Source: Albibacterium sp963696875 (GTDB taxonomy: Bacteria; Bacteroidota; Bacteroidia; Sphingobacteriales; Sphingobacteriaceae). From it: a stretch of DNA of 64,000 nt. Of this stretch, positions 48,606 through 57,468 are shown one piece after another. The position numbers were made by a program, and so were the translations under genes. The notes under the pieces were generated by a model. The model ran no database searches. It was not told the origin of the DNA and was given only the letters and a program-made list of their open reading frames with translations. Location: contig CAVOLQ010000004.1 in NCBI GenBank assembly GCA_963696875.1, forward strand, positions 1 to 64,000. Direction: 5' to 3'. Position 1 is the first letter of the stretch. Every line of letters starts with the position of its first letter.

Positions 48606-51600
48606 CTAGAACCTTACCATCAGGTTCAATCCATAACTACGGGTTGGCGGTACACCAAAGTTTTCCAGTCCCTGCGAATTGCCGCTGATGCTGTAACTTG
48701 ATTCGGGGTCCACATTCTTTACCTGGCTATAAACCAAAAATAAGTTTCTGGCTACAAAAGACAAGCTGGCCGATTGGAAAGGTGTTCGTGATAAGATTGT
48801 ATTGGGTAAGGCATAGCCAAGTGTCAACTGACGAAGCTTGATAAAACTTGCATCAGACACAAATTGATCCGTAATGGAAAATGCGATCCCTTGATAATAC
48901 TCCTGTGCTGGCACCACACTATTAAATGGAGCACCGTTTTGATCCACTCCTGTAACCTTTACCCCTGTTTCTCGAATGCCGTTTTCTACCGTTCTTTTGT
49001 CTAAACCATAATTCGTGGCATAAGCATTTGTTGAAGTGTACATCTTGGAACCAAATTTCCCATCTACCAAGAAATTGAAGGAAAAGCTTTTATATGAGAA
49101 ATTGTTAGAAAGACCGAGTGTTAATGGAGGAACACCACGTCCTAATTCCACTAGATCACTCTTAAGGGGTAATCCATTGGCATTATTATAAACAACATTG
49201 CCGTTGCCGTCCTTTTTAGCACGATATCCAGCAATCATTCCATAAGGTTTTCCTTCGTAGTGATAAACAAAAGCATTTTGTGTCCGAGGCTGTCCGCCTT
49301 GCAAACTGGTTAACCCGTCGGCTATTTTTACTACTTTATTTTCATTATAAGCCATATTATAGCTCACATCCCAATTAAATCCATTTGAAAGTCTTACCGG
49401 GCTACCAGTTATTAAAAGTTCAATTCCTTTATTTCGCATTTCACCAACATTTAACCTCACATTGCTGTAGCTTGAAGATACAGGAACCGAAGCACTAACG
49501 ATATCATTGGTTGTAACTCGGTCATAGACTGTAAAATCGAAACCTAAGCGATTATTTAACGCTCTCAATTCCAATCCCAACTCTTTCGTGGTGGATGTAT
49601 AAGGCTTTAGAGGATTAGGAATTGTATTTCCGCTAATAGTCATTAATGGTTGTCCCAAATGGCTGATTGCGCCAGCAGAATAGACCAAATCCAACCCATA
49701 AGGATTAGGAGCACCACCCCCTACCTGAGCCCATGAAGCACGTATTTTACCAAAACTCATCCACGCTGGTTTGTTATTCCATGCATCAGAAAACACAAAG
49801 CTTAATCCAGCGGAAGGATAAAATAAACTATTGCTTGCTTTTGATAAGGTAGAAAACCAGTCCTGCCGTCCAGTCAAGGTCAAAAACAAATAATTATTAT
49901 AACCTATATCAGCCGAGCCGAACAATGAGTTAATGGAAGATTCTGAAAAACTATCTGAAAAACTTTGACTGCTTCCGTTACTAATAAAATAGTTAAAAGG
50001 TACATTGAAGTTTCCACTAGTTAATCCACCTGCAGCCCTTTGGTTATACATTTGATTCCCACCGACGATGGCATTTACAGAAATATCACCAATATATTTA
50101 TCAAATCCTAAAAGAAGTTCAGCATTGGTTTCGTAGGTGGTATTCCGACCTTTGCTCATGCTTCCTTGTGCGTTGGTTAGAATCCCCGTAGGGGTAATTG
50201 AATAATCGTTTATATTAAAATAATCGATTCCTGCCCGAGCACGCGCATAAAGATCGTCCGTCAAGTTTAAACGGGTACTGAAAGATCCGATAAACCTTCT
50301 CCGCTCATCCTCGTTCTTGATCTTATTGATGGCGAAATAAGGATTGACAACGAAAATGTAATCGTTCCAAGGCACTTCGTGTCCTCGGTCATCGAATCCG
50401 GGGGATAATGTTCGGACATCAATATTCGTTCCCATTAATCCTACCGAGGCATTGGGATTAGCTGTAAAATCGGCAATAGCGGTCCGGTTATTTGCTTTCT
50501 CAATATTATACTGAGCCCTTCCTTCAAAAAGTACTCTGTCCGACAAATTTGCGTTCGCACTCAGATTAAAAGTATTCCGCTTTACGGTGGAGTTAGGTAC
50601 AATCCCTGCGTTATTCATATCCGAAACCGAAAAGCGGAAATTAGTTGCCGCATTCCCACCATTCAGGGCAATGGTATTAGAAAAGGTTGTGCCATTATTG
50701 TAAAAGTTTTTGATATTGTCTTTTTGTGCACTATAAGGGTATTCAATCCCATCTGGCTGAACCACAGGAGAACCATCTAATTTCGCACCCCAAGAAGTTC
50801 TACCATTGGCCACAGCCTCCCCTTGAGTAGTAGGCTTCTGACCTCTGCTTCCTGAACCATATTCATATTGCCAATCTGGGATAGAAAGTGGATTTTCTAA
50901 AGTATAGGTAGAATTATATTCTACGCCTAATCCTCTTTGAGCTACACCGGACTTTGTAGTAATCAAGATAACGCCATTGGCTGCACGAGAGCCATAGAGA
51001 GCAGCAGCAGTACCTCCCTTTAATACAGAGATGGTCTCGATATCATCTGGATTTATACTGTTCAAACCATCACCCATATCTCTCCCTCCGAAAGTTCCAG
51101 GAGTTCCCTGGTTTGAGTTATTAATCGGTACACCATTGACGACGTAAAGTGGCTGATTCTCTCCACTGAGTGATCCATTCCCTCTTATTAAAACACGACT
51201 CGATCCTCCAGGACCCGTTGCGCTACTGGAAGCATTGACGCCAGCTATACGCCCCGACAAAGCATTTCCAAGGTTATTCTCTCTTGCTTGTGTAAACTGA
51301 TCTCCTTTCACTTCCGTTATTGCATAGGCAAGTGACTTCTTTCCCCTGGTAATCCCCAACGCTGTCACAACCACTTCATCAATATCCTGTATATCTGCTT
51401 TTAAAACAACGTTTATGTTTCCTTGACCAGAATAACGCTCTTCATGAGGAGCAAATCCAACATAACTAAACACAAGAATTTCACCTTCTTGTATAAGAAT
51501 CGAAAACTGTCCGTTAATATTTGTGGTAGCACCCGTTGCCTTATCTTTAACACGAACACTCACCCCAACTAATGGTTCTCCGTTTTCATCAGTCACTTTT

Positions 51601-52031
51601 CCAGCGACTTCCCTTTGTTGAACAATTGTTAAATCCCTATCAACAATTGTCTTTACACTCAGTGACTGCCGCGCTCTTTTAATCACTATAGAATGGTCCT
51701 CGACCACATAAGACAATCCTATTGGAATCAACAACTGATTTAGCGCATCTTTTAAAGATGCATCCTTCATCTCAATGCTCACTAAGGGAGTCTCTTTAAT
51801 AAGCATTGACGTGCTAATAACATTATAATTCGTTTGTTTCTTTATTTCTCTAAAAATCTCAACTATCGAGACATTTTGTTTAGATAAGCTTACAGTTTGA
51901 GCATAGCCCTCCCTTGCTTGAACTTGAAAAAGAGACACTAATATAAATAGTACGACTAATTTCATTATGATTAGGTATTTGATTAACAGGAGCTTTAATT
52001 CATCTCCAATATTAAAAACATAATTTTTCAT
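48606..52031 (-). CDS. SusC-type TonB-dependent receptor with STN domain (FecR-linked)
   Basis: A 1141-residue receptor. Order: a long N-terminus with signal segment (about 20-45, ending REGYAQ), the STN domain (about 46-120, SLSKQNVSIVEIFREIKKQTNYNV), CarboxypepD_reg-like domain (about 135-215), the EVVVTALGITRGKKSL family segment, plug domain with ISVLKGGTAAALYGSRAANGVI, and barrel ending NLMVRF. The STN domain talks to an anti-sigma factor across the periplasm, so ligand binding should release the ECF sigma encoded upstream. An alternative start at 51965 would give a shorter leader; the long form is usual for this type. Confidence 0.95.
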   Translation of the reverse strand: MKNYVFNIGDELKLLLIKYLIIMKLVVLFILVSLFQVQAREGYAQTVSLSKQNVSIVEIFREIKKQTNYNVISTSMLIKETPLVSIEMKDASLKDALNQLLIPIGLSYVVEDHSIVIKRARQSLSVKTIVDRDLTIVQQREVAGKVTDENGEPLVGVSVRVKDKATGATTNINGQFSILIQEGEILVFSYVGFAPHEERYSGQGNINVVLKADIQDIDEVVVTALGITRGKKSLAYAITEVKGDQFTQARENNLGNALSGRIAGVNASSSATGPGGSSRVLIRGNGSLSGENQPLYVVNGVPINNSNQGTPGTFGGRDMGDGLNSINPDDIETISVLKGGTAAALYGSRAANGVILITTKSGVAQRGLGVEYNSTYTLENPLSIPDWQYEYGSGSRGQKPTTQGEAVANGRTSWGAKLDGSPVVQPDGIEYPYSAQKDNIKNFYNNGTTFSNTIALNGGNAATNFRFSVSDMNNAGIVPNSTVKRNTFNLSANANLSDRVLFEGRAQYNIEKANNRTAIADFTANPNASVGLMGTNIDVRTLSPGFDDRGHEVPWNDYIFVVNPYFAINKIKNEDERRRFIGSFSTRLNLTDDLYARARAGIDYFNINDYSITPTGILTNAQGSMSKGRNTTYETNAELLLGFDKYIGDISVNAIVGGNQMYNQRAAGGLTSGNFNVPFNYFISNGSSQSFSDSFSESSINSLFGSADIGYNNYLFLTLTGRQDWFSTLSKASNSLFYPSAGLSFVFSDAWNNKPAWMSFGKIRASWAQVGGGAPNPYGLDLVYSAGAISHLGQPLMTISGNTIPNPLKPYTSTTKELGLELRALNNRLGFDFTVYDRVTTNDIVSASVPVSSSYSNVRLNVGEMRNKGIELLITGSPVRLSNGFNWDVSYNMAYNENKVVKIADGLTSLQGGQPRTQNAFVYHYEGKPYGMIAGYRAKKDGNGNVVYNNANGLPLKSDLVELGRGVPPLTLGLSNNFSYKSFSFNFLVDGKFGSKMYTSTNAYATNYGLDKRTVENGIRETGVKVTGVDQNGAPFNSVVPAQEYYQGIAFSITDQFVSDASFIKLRQLTLGYALPNTILSRTPFQSASLSFVARNLFLVYSQVKNVDPESSYSISGNSQGLENFGVPPTRSYGLNLMVRF

Positions 52032-52223
52032 TACCTTTGATTGGTTTAAGTTTTAAAATAAATAGTTTCTCGATTATTGTTTTAGAAATTAGAATCACAA
52101 GCTGGGGAAGCCGCCAATCTTTCTCAGCTTAATTTTTTGTTCTATTTTCATCAGAATAATTATTAATGAGTGATTGGCTTTCATTGGAATTAATGAGCTC
52201 GTTACACTCGGTTTGTTTTCAAA

Positions 52224-52296
52224 TGATGATAAAGCTATCACGGGCCCTGTCTTCATCTCAGCTTGTGAGTCTATGGAAGCTCATGATGGTTTTCAT
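52224..52296. repeat. Intercistronic palindromic element, copy C
   Basis: Right half 52252-52296 (TTCATCTCAGCTTGTGAGT, then AGCTCATGATGGTTTTCAT) closely matches copy A; left end is more diverged (GATGATAAAGCTATCACGGG, 52227-52244). It lies 13 bases after the fecR stop in the 278-base gap before susC. The rest of the gap, 52032-52220, should contain the sigma-factor target promoter of susC but no consensus can be named. Confidence 0.7.
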
Positions 52297-52309
52297 TTTG
52301 ATAGTAAAT

Positions 52310-53467
52310 TTATTTCATAACGTATATCCTCCTTCCTTCAATATTAAAACGGGCCGAGCCTGTCATTTCAATAATCTTTAATACTTCTTTAATATTTTCA
52401 TACTTTGACACAGATCCCCAAATAGAAATATTTTCCAATTCAGGTTTTAAAACCACTTCTACATCATACCATCTGGCTATTTTTTGCATCACGCTTTTCA
52501 TACTCTCATTATTAAACATGAACTCACCATTTTTCCATGCTATGGCTTCAGACAAATCGACAGGAAATACCTGCACAGATCCTCCCTTCACAATCGTCTG
52601 TTCGCCAGGCTTTAAAACCTTAAACTCTGAAGACGATAATGACACTTTAACTTTACCTTCCAATAGGGCTACTGTTGAAGATTCTTCTTCACTATAAGAG
52701 TTCACATTAAAATGAGTACCAAGTACCTCAATCTGTTCTTTTGGAGTAATGACTCTAAATGGCAACCTTTTATTTTGAGCAACTTCGAAATAAGCTTCCC
52801 CAACCAAATCGACAATCCTACTTTCACCAGTAAACACTGTTGGAAAAGTCAACTTAGATGCTGCATTTAACCAAACTTGAGATCCATCGGGTAGAGAAAT
52901 TCTATATTGACCGCCTTTTGGGGTAGAAATGGTATTCATTAATATTTCCACTTGCTCATCGGAGGAACTTAGGACCGAATAAATCAATTCTCCCTTTTCG
53001 TTCTTTTCAATTTTAATTCCCGATTGCTGAAAGATCTCACCCTTTCCCAAAGAATCCAAATCAAATACGACTCCGTTGTCAAGGCTCAATATCGCTCGAT
53101 CTCTTCCAGGAGTAATGGCAGAATACAATAAAGCCTGGCTCTCCTTCTTCTGTTGTGATAGTATGCTGTAAAACTGGGAAGTAGCTATACTAAACAAACC
53201 TACGCTAGCAGCAACTAAGGCGATACGCTTTAATAGTCGTACCCTTTTAACTTTTGAATACCTGCCGAAATCTTCTCTTTGTTGTATAGACTGATAAATC
53301 CAACTTTGCATTTGAGCTAAATCAGATTCAGATAAATCATTAATATTATTATCTTGGATAGAACCATACCAAAGGTCATACTCCTCCTGTTCGACTTCGG
53401 TTATAGTACCGTTCAGCCACTTCTCGGAAAGCTCTTCAATGCGCTTTTTATCGGATATTCTTGACAT
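52310..53467 (-). CDS. FecR-family anti-sigma factor
   Basis: A 385-residue inner-membrane protein. The cytoplasmic part (1-80, KWLNGTITEVEQEEYDLWY) binds the ECF sigma factor; one membrane helix lies at 81-98; the periplasmic FecR domain (about 190-290) contains TPKGGQYRISLPDGSQVWLNAAS, GESRIVDLVGEAYFEV and VLGTHFNV; the C-terminal DUF4974 domain has FNNESMKSVMQKIARWYDVEVVL. It transmits ligand binding at the STN-bearing SusC to the sigma factor. It follows the sigma gene by 70 bases. Confidence 0.95.
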   Translation of the reverse strand: MSRISDKKRIEELSEKWLNGTITEVEQEEYDLWYGSIQDNNINDLSESDLAQMQSWIYQSIQQREDFGRYSKVKRVRLLKRIALVAASVGLFSIATSQFYSILSQQKKESQALLYSAITPGRDRAILSLDNGVVFDLDSLGKGEIFQQSGIKIEKNEKGELIYSVLSSSDEQVEILMNTISTPKGGQYRISLPDGSQVWLNAASKLTFPTVFTGESRIVDLVGEAYFEVAQNKRLPFRVITPKEQIEVLGTHFNVNSYSEEESSTVALLEGKVKVSLSSSEFKVLKPGEQTIVKGGSVQVFPVDLSEAIAWKNGEFMFNNESMKSVMQKIARWYDVEVVLKPELENISIWGSVSKYENIKEVLKIIEMTGSARFNIEGRRIYVMK

Positions 53468-53537
53468 ATTTTCAATAGTTCTCTATATATAAGCCAATTG
53501 AAGATTGGAAATCCCTTAGTATGTATGAAACTATTTT

Positions 53538-54158
53538 TTAGAGCATGTGCAAAACGCACATAATATAGACGGGAAATGTAGAGCCAAGACTAGTACGAAT
53601 ATGCTTCCTAGCCTTGGAGAGATGTGCTTCAACTGTTTTTTCGGAAATGCCTAATTCATGAGCAATTTCTTTCTGAGAGAATTCCTTTTCAAACCTAAGT
53701 TTAAAAACCAATTGACAACGCTCCGGAAGAAGAATGATGGAATCATATAATCTTTCTTCCAAATCATTAAAACTTAAAGTTTGAAGTGTAGATAAATCTT
53801 CTTCTGTATTTTCTTTGGAAAGCTTCTCAATAAAGGAATTCTCTCTTTTTTTTTGTGCCAAGCGATTGATTACTTCATATTTTACCGCAACAGAGAAATA
53901 GGCTTTAAAGCTCTTCTCTAGGACGAACAAAGAACGCTTGCGCCATAGATTACAAAATATATCCTGTACAATTTCTTCGGCATCACTGTCATTCGACAAA
54001 CGATTTCTTGCCACTAAGAAAATACCCGACCAATAACGATTATAAAGCTCGTTAAACGCCGATTCATCATCCGTCTTTAATAAGAACAACAACTCTTGAT
54101 CAGATAGATTTTGATAGGTAAGCATTAAATCATAAGTATCTTTTAGAAATTCATTCAC
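53538..54158 (-). CDS. RNA polymerase sigma-70 factor, ECF family (FecI-like)
   Basis: A 206-residue ECF sigma factor. Region 2 (about 25-95) has AFNELYNRYWSGIFLVARNRL and EEIVQDIFCNLWRKRS; region 4 (about 135-190) has LLPERCQLVFKLRFEKEFSQKEIAHELGISEKTVEAHLSKA. It lacks other domains, the typical Bacteroidetes type that pairs with FecR and a SusC with STN domain. It should direct transcription of the SusC/SusD pair, and perhaps neighbouring genes, when ligand is present. An internal ATG at codon 12 is a possible alternative start. A terminator ends the upstream gene at 54299. Confidence 0.94.
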   Translation of the reverse strand: MNEFLKDTYDLMLTYQNLSDQELLFLLKTDDESAFNELYNRYWSGIFLVARNRLSNDSDAEEIVQDIFCNLWRKRSLFVLEKSFKAYFSVAVKYEVINRLAQKKRENSFIEKLSKENTEEDLSTLQTLSFNDLEERLYDSIILLPERCQLVFKLRFEKEFSQKEIAHELGISEKTVEAHLSKARKHIRTSLGSTFPVYIMCVLHML

Positions 54159-54298
54159 AAGTTAATGAACATTTAATATATACGCAAGAAAAAAACTTAC
54201 CGCTCAACTTTTTGGTACTAAGTATGCTCTTAGAAAAGGTATATCAAAAAAGAACTAAATAAGGCACCAACGATTATGCACTTGGAGGATATTGCCAA

Positions 54299-54335
54299 TC
54301 AGATAAAGACCTTTTTTCAAAAGATCTTTATCTGA
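54299..54335. terminator. Terminator after the first dehydratase-like gene
   Basis: Arms TCAGATAAAGACCTT (54299-54313) and AAGATCTTTATCTGA (54321-54335), one mismatch, loop seven bases, T tract on both sides. It is ten bases after the stop of the minus-strand gene and separates it from the sigma gene. Confidence 0.8.
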
Positions 54336-54345
54336 TTTAATTTAT

Positions 54346-55842
54346 TTAGCTATAGGTCCGGTCGTGTGAGCGTCTTTGGTCCCATTCGGTTGTTGGGGCA
54401 AAAAAGCTTTTGTCCCTTGGGTGTAGATGCTCCTTGACCACCTCCTCGTTCAGCTCGATCCCCAGACCGGGGGCCATAAGCGGGACATTCGCATAACCTT
54501 TTGTGATTAGCTCCCTGCCGTCCGTTGTCTTAACCATACTTTCCCACCACGGCAAATCCACTGAATGGTGCTCTAAAGCTAAGAAGTTTTGGGTTGCTGC
54601 CGCACAATGCACGTTGGCCATAAATGATACCGGTGTGCCGGCTTGGTGCATCGCCATGGCAATCCCGAACTCTTCAGCATAGTCGCCAATCCGCTTTGTC
54701 TCCAAAAGACCGCCCGCGGAGGCCAGATCCGGATGAACGATGTCCACCGAACGCGCATGAATCAACGGCTTGAAGTTTTCCAATAAATAGATGTCCTCGC
54801 CTGTGATCGTCGGTGTCTCGATGGCATCTGTAATTATTTTCCATTGTTCAGTATATTGCCAGGGAATTACGTCTTCCATCCATGCCAAACGGTATTTTTC
54901 CAATGCTTTTCCTAAACGGATACCATTATTTAAATCAAAATGACCGAAATGATCCGTAGAAATCGGAATTTCATATCCTACCATATTACGAACATCCTCG
55001 ACTATTTTTTGCAATTCTTCTAACCCTTTTTCAGTAATCTGAATTTGAGTGAATGGATGCATCGTATTATTATAGCTCATGTAATTATTAGTTTGCGCCG
55101 CACGAGCATCAGCATCTTTGCCCCTCCAAAAATCATTATTCACCAGTGCACTAGGTATATTATACAACTCTCTGATAGAAACGTCCATTTTTAACCATGT
55201 GTAACCTTGATCTTCAGTACGATATTTAATCAATTTCAATTGTTCCTCAGGTGAGCCTGCTTCTGGTGTATCTGCATATAACCTAACCTTGTCACGGTAT
55301 CTTCCTCCCAATAATTGCCATGCGGGTACATTATATGCTTTACCACATAGGTCCCACAAAGCCATTTCTACGGCACAGACTCCTCCTGCCTGACGGGCAG
55401 GTCCGCCAAATTGCTTAATTGATTTAAAGATCATCTCGACGTTACAAGGGTTCATGCCCAGAATACGGCTTTTTAACATCAAGGCATAGCGTGCATCAGC
55501 ACCATCCCTTACTTCTCCCAAGCCATATATTCCTTGATTGGTATCGATGCGTATAATAGCCGTACCTCCAAGAACATTGGTCAATGCATAGCGCATATCT
55601 GTTATTTTCAGTTCTGAAGGAGATGAAGAACGATTAACCTTTGAGGTGGTTTGTGCAAAGATATCCTCGATAGAAATAGCCCCTAGCCCCGTCAAGGCCA
55701 TACCACCTAAAGCTGTCTTCTTTAGGAAATCGCGACGGTTATCACTGGTTCTCGGGCTGTCGATTTCGACTTGCCTAGCCTTTGCATAGGATTTTTCTTC
55801 TTTTCGGTGCTTAGAGATAAGATGTTGTAGTACGCTTTTCAT
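54346..55842 (-). CDS. Tat-type mandelate racemase/muconate lactonizing-family (sugar-acid dehydratase-like) protein, copy 1
   Basis: A 498-residue enolase-superfamily protein. Residues 35-42 (NRRDFLKK, R36 R37) and the following hydrophobic stretch form a twin-arginine export signal, so the folded enzyme should act in the periplasm. The N-terminal capping domain is at about 80-200; the barrel has K218 in WLKMD, and metal ligands D297 (STDHFGHF), E323 (MEDVIPWQ) and E349 (TGED), with D372 (HPD) and H399 (MHQAGTP) as the likely acid/base pair, as in sugar-acid dehydratases. A paralogue is at 61029. The 3' third (54346 to about 54830) is visibly GC-richer than the rest and closer to that paralogue, a sign of recombination. 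It follows SusD at 55899 by 57 bases. Confidence 0.88.
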   Translation of the reverse strand: MKSVLQHLISKHRKEEKSYAKARQVEIDSPRTSDNRRDFLKKTALGGMALTGLGAISIEDIFAQTTSKVNRSSSPSELKITDMRYALTNVLGGTAIIRIDTNQGIYGLGEVRDGADARYALMLKSRILGMNPCNVEMIFKSIKQFGGPARQAGGVCAVEMALWDLCGKAYNVPAWQLLGGRYRDKVRLYADTPEAGSPEEQLKLIKYRTEDQGYTWLKMDVSIRELYNIPSALVNNDFWRGKDADARAAQTNNYMSYNNTMHPFTQIQITEKGLEELQKIVEDVRNMVGYEIPISTDHFGHFDLNNGIRLGKALEKYRLAWMEDVIPWQYTEQWKIITDAIETPTITGEDIYLLENFKPLIHARSVDIVHPDLASAGGLLETKRIGDYAEEFGIAMAMHQAGTPVSFMANVHCAAATQNFLALEHHSVDLPWWESMVKTTDGRELITKGYANVPLMAPGLGIELNEEVVKEHLHPRDKSFFAPTTEWDQRRSHDRTYS

Positions 55843-55898
55843 ATTTTTTTGTTTAAATTGATACTAATTAAGGTATTATCCAATCCAAAAAAGATTGT

Positions 55899-57449
55899 TT
55901 ATTTATCCCAGAAAACCCGAACTCCCAAATTGTCTCCACCTATACGTGTTGTCGCTTCATTTACATTAGTTGTATTTACTGATTTCTCTCTAAGTGGGTA
56001 CGTCAAGCGATGAATAAAACCTCCAGCATCCCCTTCATTAACTGCGGGATCTGCGCCCGGAAAATTAATTGGAGATAGTTTAGGATAACCACTTCGACGA
56101 AAATTGGCCCAAGCTTCTGCCCAAATTCTGAAAGACGCCACCCAATATTGAATATTAATTTGTTCTATCGCTTTTGTTGGATCAAAAGCGATATCGTGAT
56201 TTAATAAATATGCTTGTTGTTGTGCAGGAGTAATATTCAATGTTTGTCCGTACAATGCTTTTTGTTCCATATGACCCTTTATACCTGCTTCATAATAATC
56301 TTTTACAGAGCCTGTCGCAACATATCCAACTTGATTGGCTTCAGCCAAAAGAAGTTGCACTTGGGCATAAGTAATCAAAAACTCTGGTGCATCAATTCTA
56401 ATTACTGTAGATCTGTTAAATTGAGAATAATTAAAGGCTGAGCCATTTTTACCTGGAAATCCTGGAGCAGAAGCAATGGAGTTCTCGTCATAACCGTAAG
56501 GCATTCCTTGTTGGTCTGCTGGATTTGTATTTGCAACTCCTGCTGTTGCCAACGGATTAGTAGGATTTTGATACTTAACTGCGATGTACTCTATTCTTGG
56601 ATCATTTGTTTTCTTAAGGAAATCGACGAAAGGTTTTCCTATATAATAATTATGACGTTCGCCACCCAATAGTGCATTAGAAGTTGCGTTAGTATATATT
56701 GCATCAAATTGAAGAAATGCGTTGTCATTATTAGAAGACATTATGCCCCCTCTACTCGGATCAACTGCAATTGACACAATCGCTTTTGCTTTAGCAGGAT
56801 CAACCTTACTAAATCTCATACCAGCACGTAATAAAAGGGAGTTCCCTAACCTCTTCCACTTAACAATATCACCTTTATAAAATAGATCTCCGGCAACTAC
56901 ATCCTTATCCGATGACAACGCATCTGTAGCTTCCCGATATTCTTTCAATAGATCTTCATAAATAAGTTTTTGATCATCGTATTTGGGTAAATACTTACTA
57001 TCAAGATAGGCTTTTGCTGCATCTGTATAAGGTACGTCTCCATAGGTGTCTACTAAATATTGGAAACAATAGGCTCGCCAAATACGTGCCATATTATAAA
57101 GATTAGTTCTATTAGAGTTATCCTTAAGTTTATTAATTACATCGGTAAGATCCCTAATTGGCCCGGCAAATAATGAATTAAAGGTAGCATTTGCATTGTT
57201 CTCGTTCACTGTATTACGATTCCCCCCTTCCAAAACACCACCATAAGGAGTGATGATTTGTTGAACGATCTCACCTTGATAATGATAATTGGAAATAGCT
57301 GAAGTTTGCTGTGATTTTGAGAACTGATAAATTGGATCCATTGTTGATGGTAAAATAGGATTCGTATTTATTTCTTCAAAATCTTTATCACAACTGATGA
57401 CACTTAATAACAATACAAAAAGGATCAGTGGTTTATATATAATTTTCAT
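55899..57449 (-). CDS. SusD/RagB-family outer-membrane lipoprotein (SusD-like_2 type)
   Basis: About 516 residues with lipobox LSVISC (Cys20). SusD features: QYLVDTYGDVPYTDAAKAY, LFYKGDIVKWKRLGNSLLLRAGMRF, and the end NFRRSGYPKLSPINFPGAD...GGFIHRLTYP...VFWDK. The ATG at 57449 is preferred over 57482 because it opens the lipoprotein signal; it leaves a 19-base gap after the SusC stop. It and SusC are followed by the Tat dehydratase-like gene on the same strand, so all three are probably one operon. Confidence 0.93.
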   Translation of the reverse strand: MKIIYKPLILFVLLLSVISCDKDFEEINTNPILPSTMDPIYQFSKSQQTSAISNYHYQGEIVQQIITPYGGVLEGGNRNTVNENNANATFNSLFAGPIRDLTDVINKLKDNSNRTNLYNMARIWRAYCFQYLVDTYGDVPYTDAAKAYLDSKYLPKYDDQKLIYEDLLKEYREATDALSSDKDVVAGDLFYKGDIVKWKRLGNSLLLRAGMRFSKVDPAKAKAIVSIAVDPSRGGIMSSNNDNAFLQFDAIYTNATSNALLGGERHNYYIGKPFVDFLKKTNDPRIEYIAVKYQNPTNPLATAGVANTNPADQQGMPYGYDENSIASAPGFPGKNGSAFNYSQFNRSTVIRIDAPEFLITYAQVQLLLAEANQVGYVATGSVKDYYEAGIKGHMEQKALYGQTLNITPAQQQAYLLNHDIAFDPTKAIEQINIQYWVASFRIWAEAWANFRRSGYPKLSPINFPGADPAVNEGDAGGFIHRLTYPLREKSVNTTNVNEATTRIGGDNLGVRVFWDK

Positions 57450-57468
57450 GATCGTATCAGTTAATATT

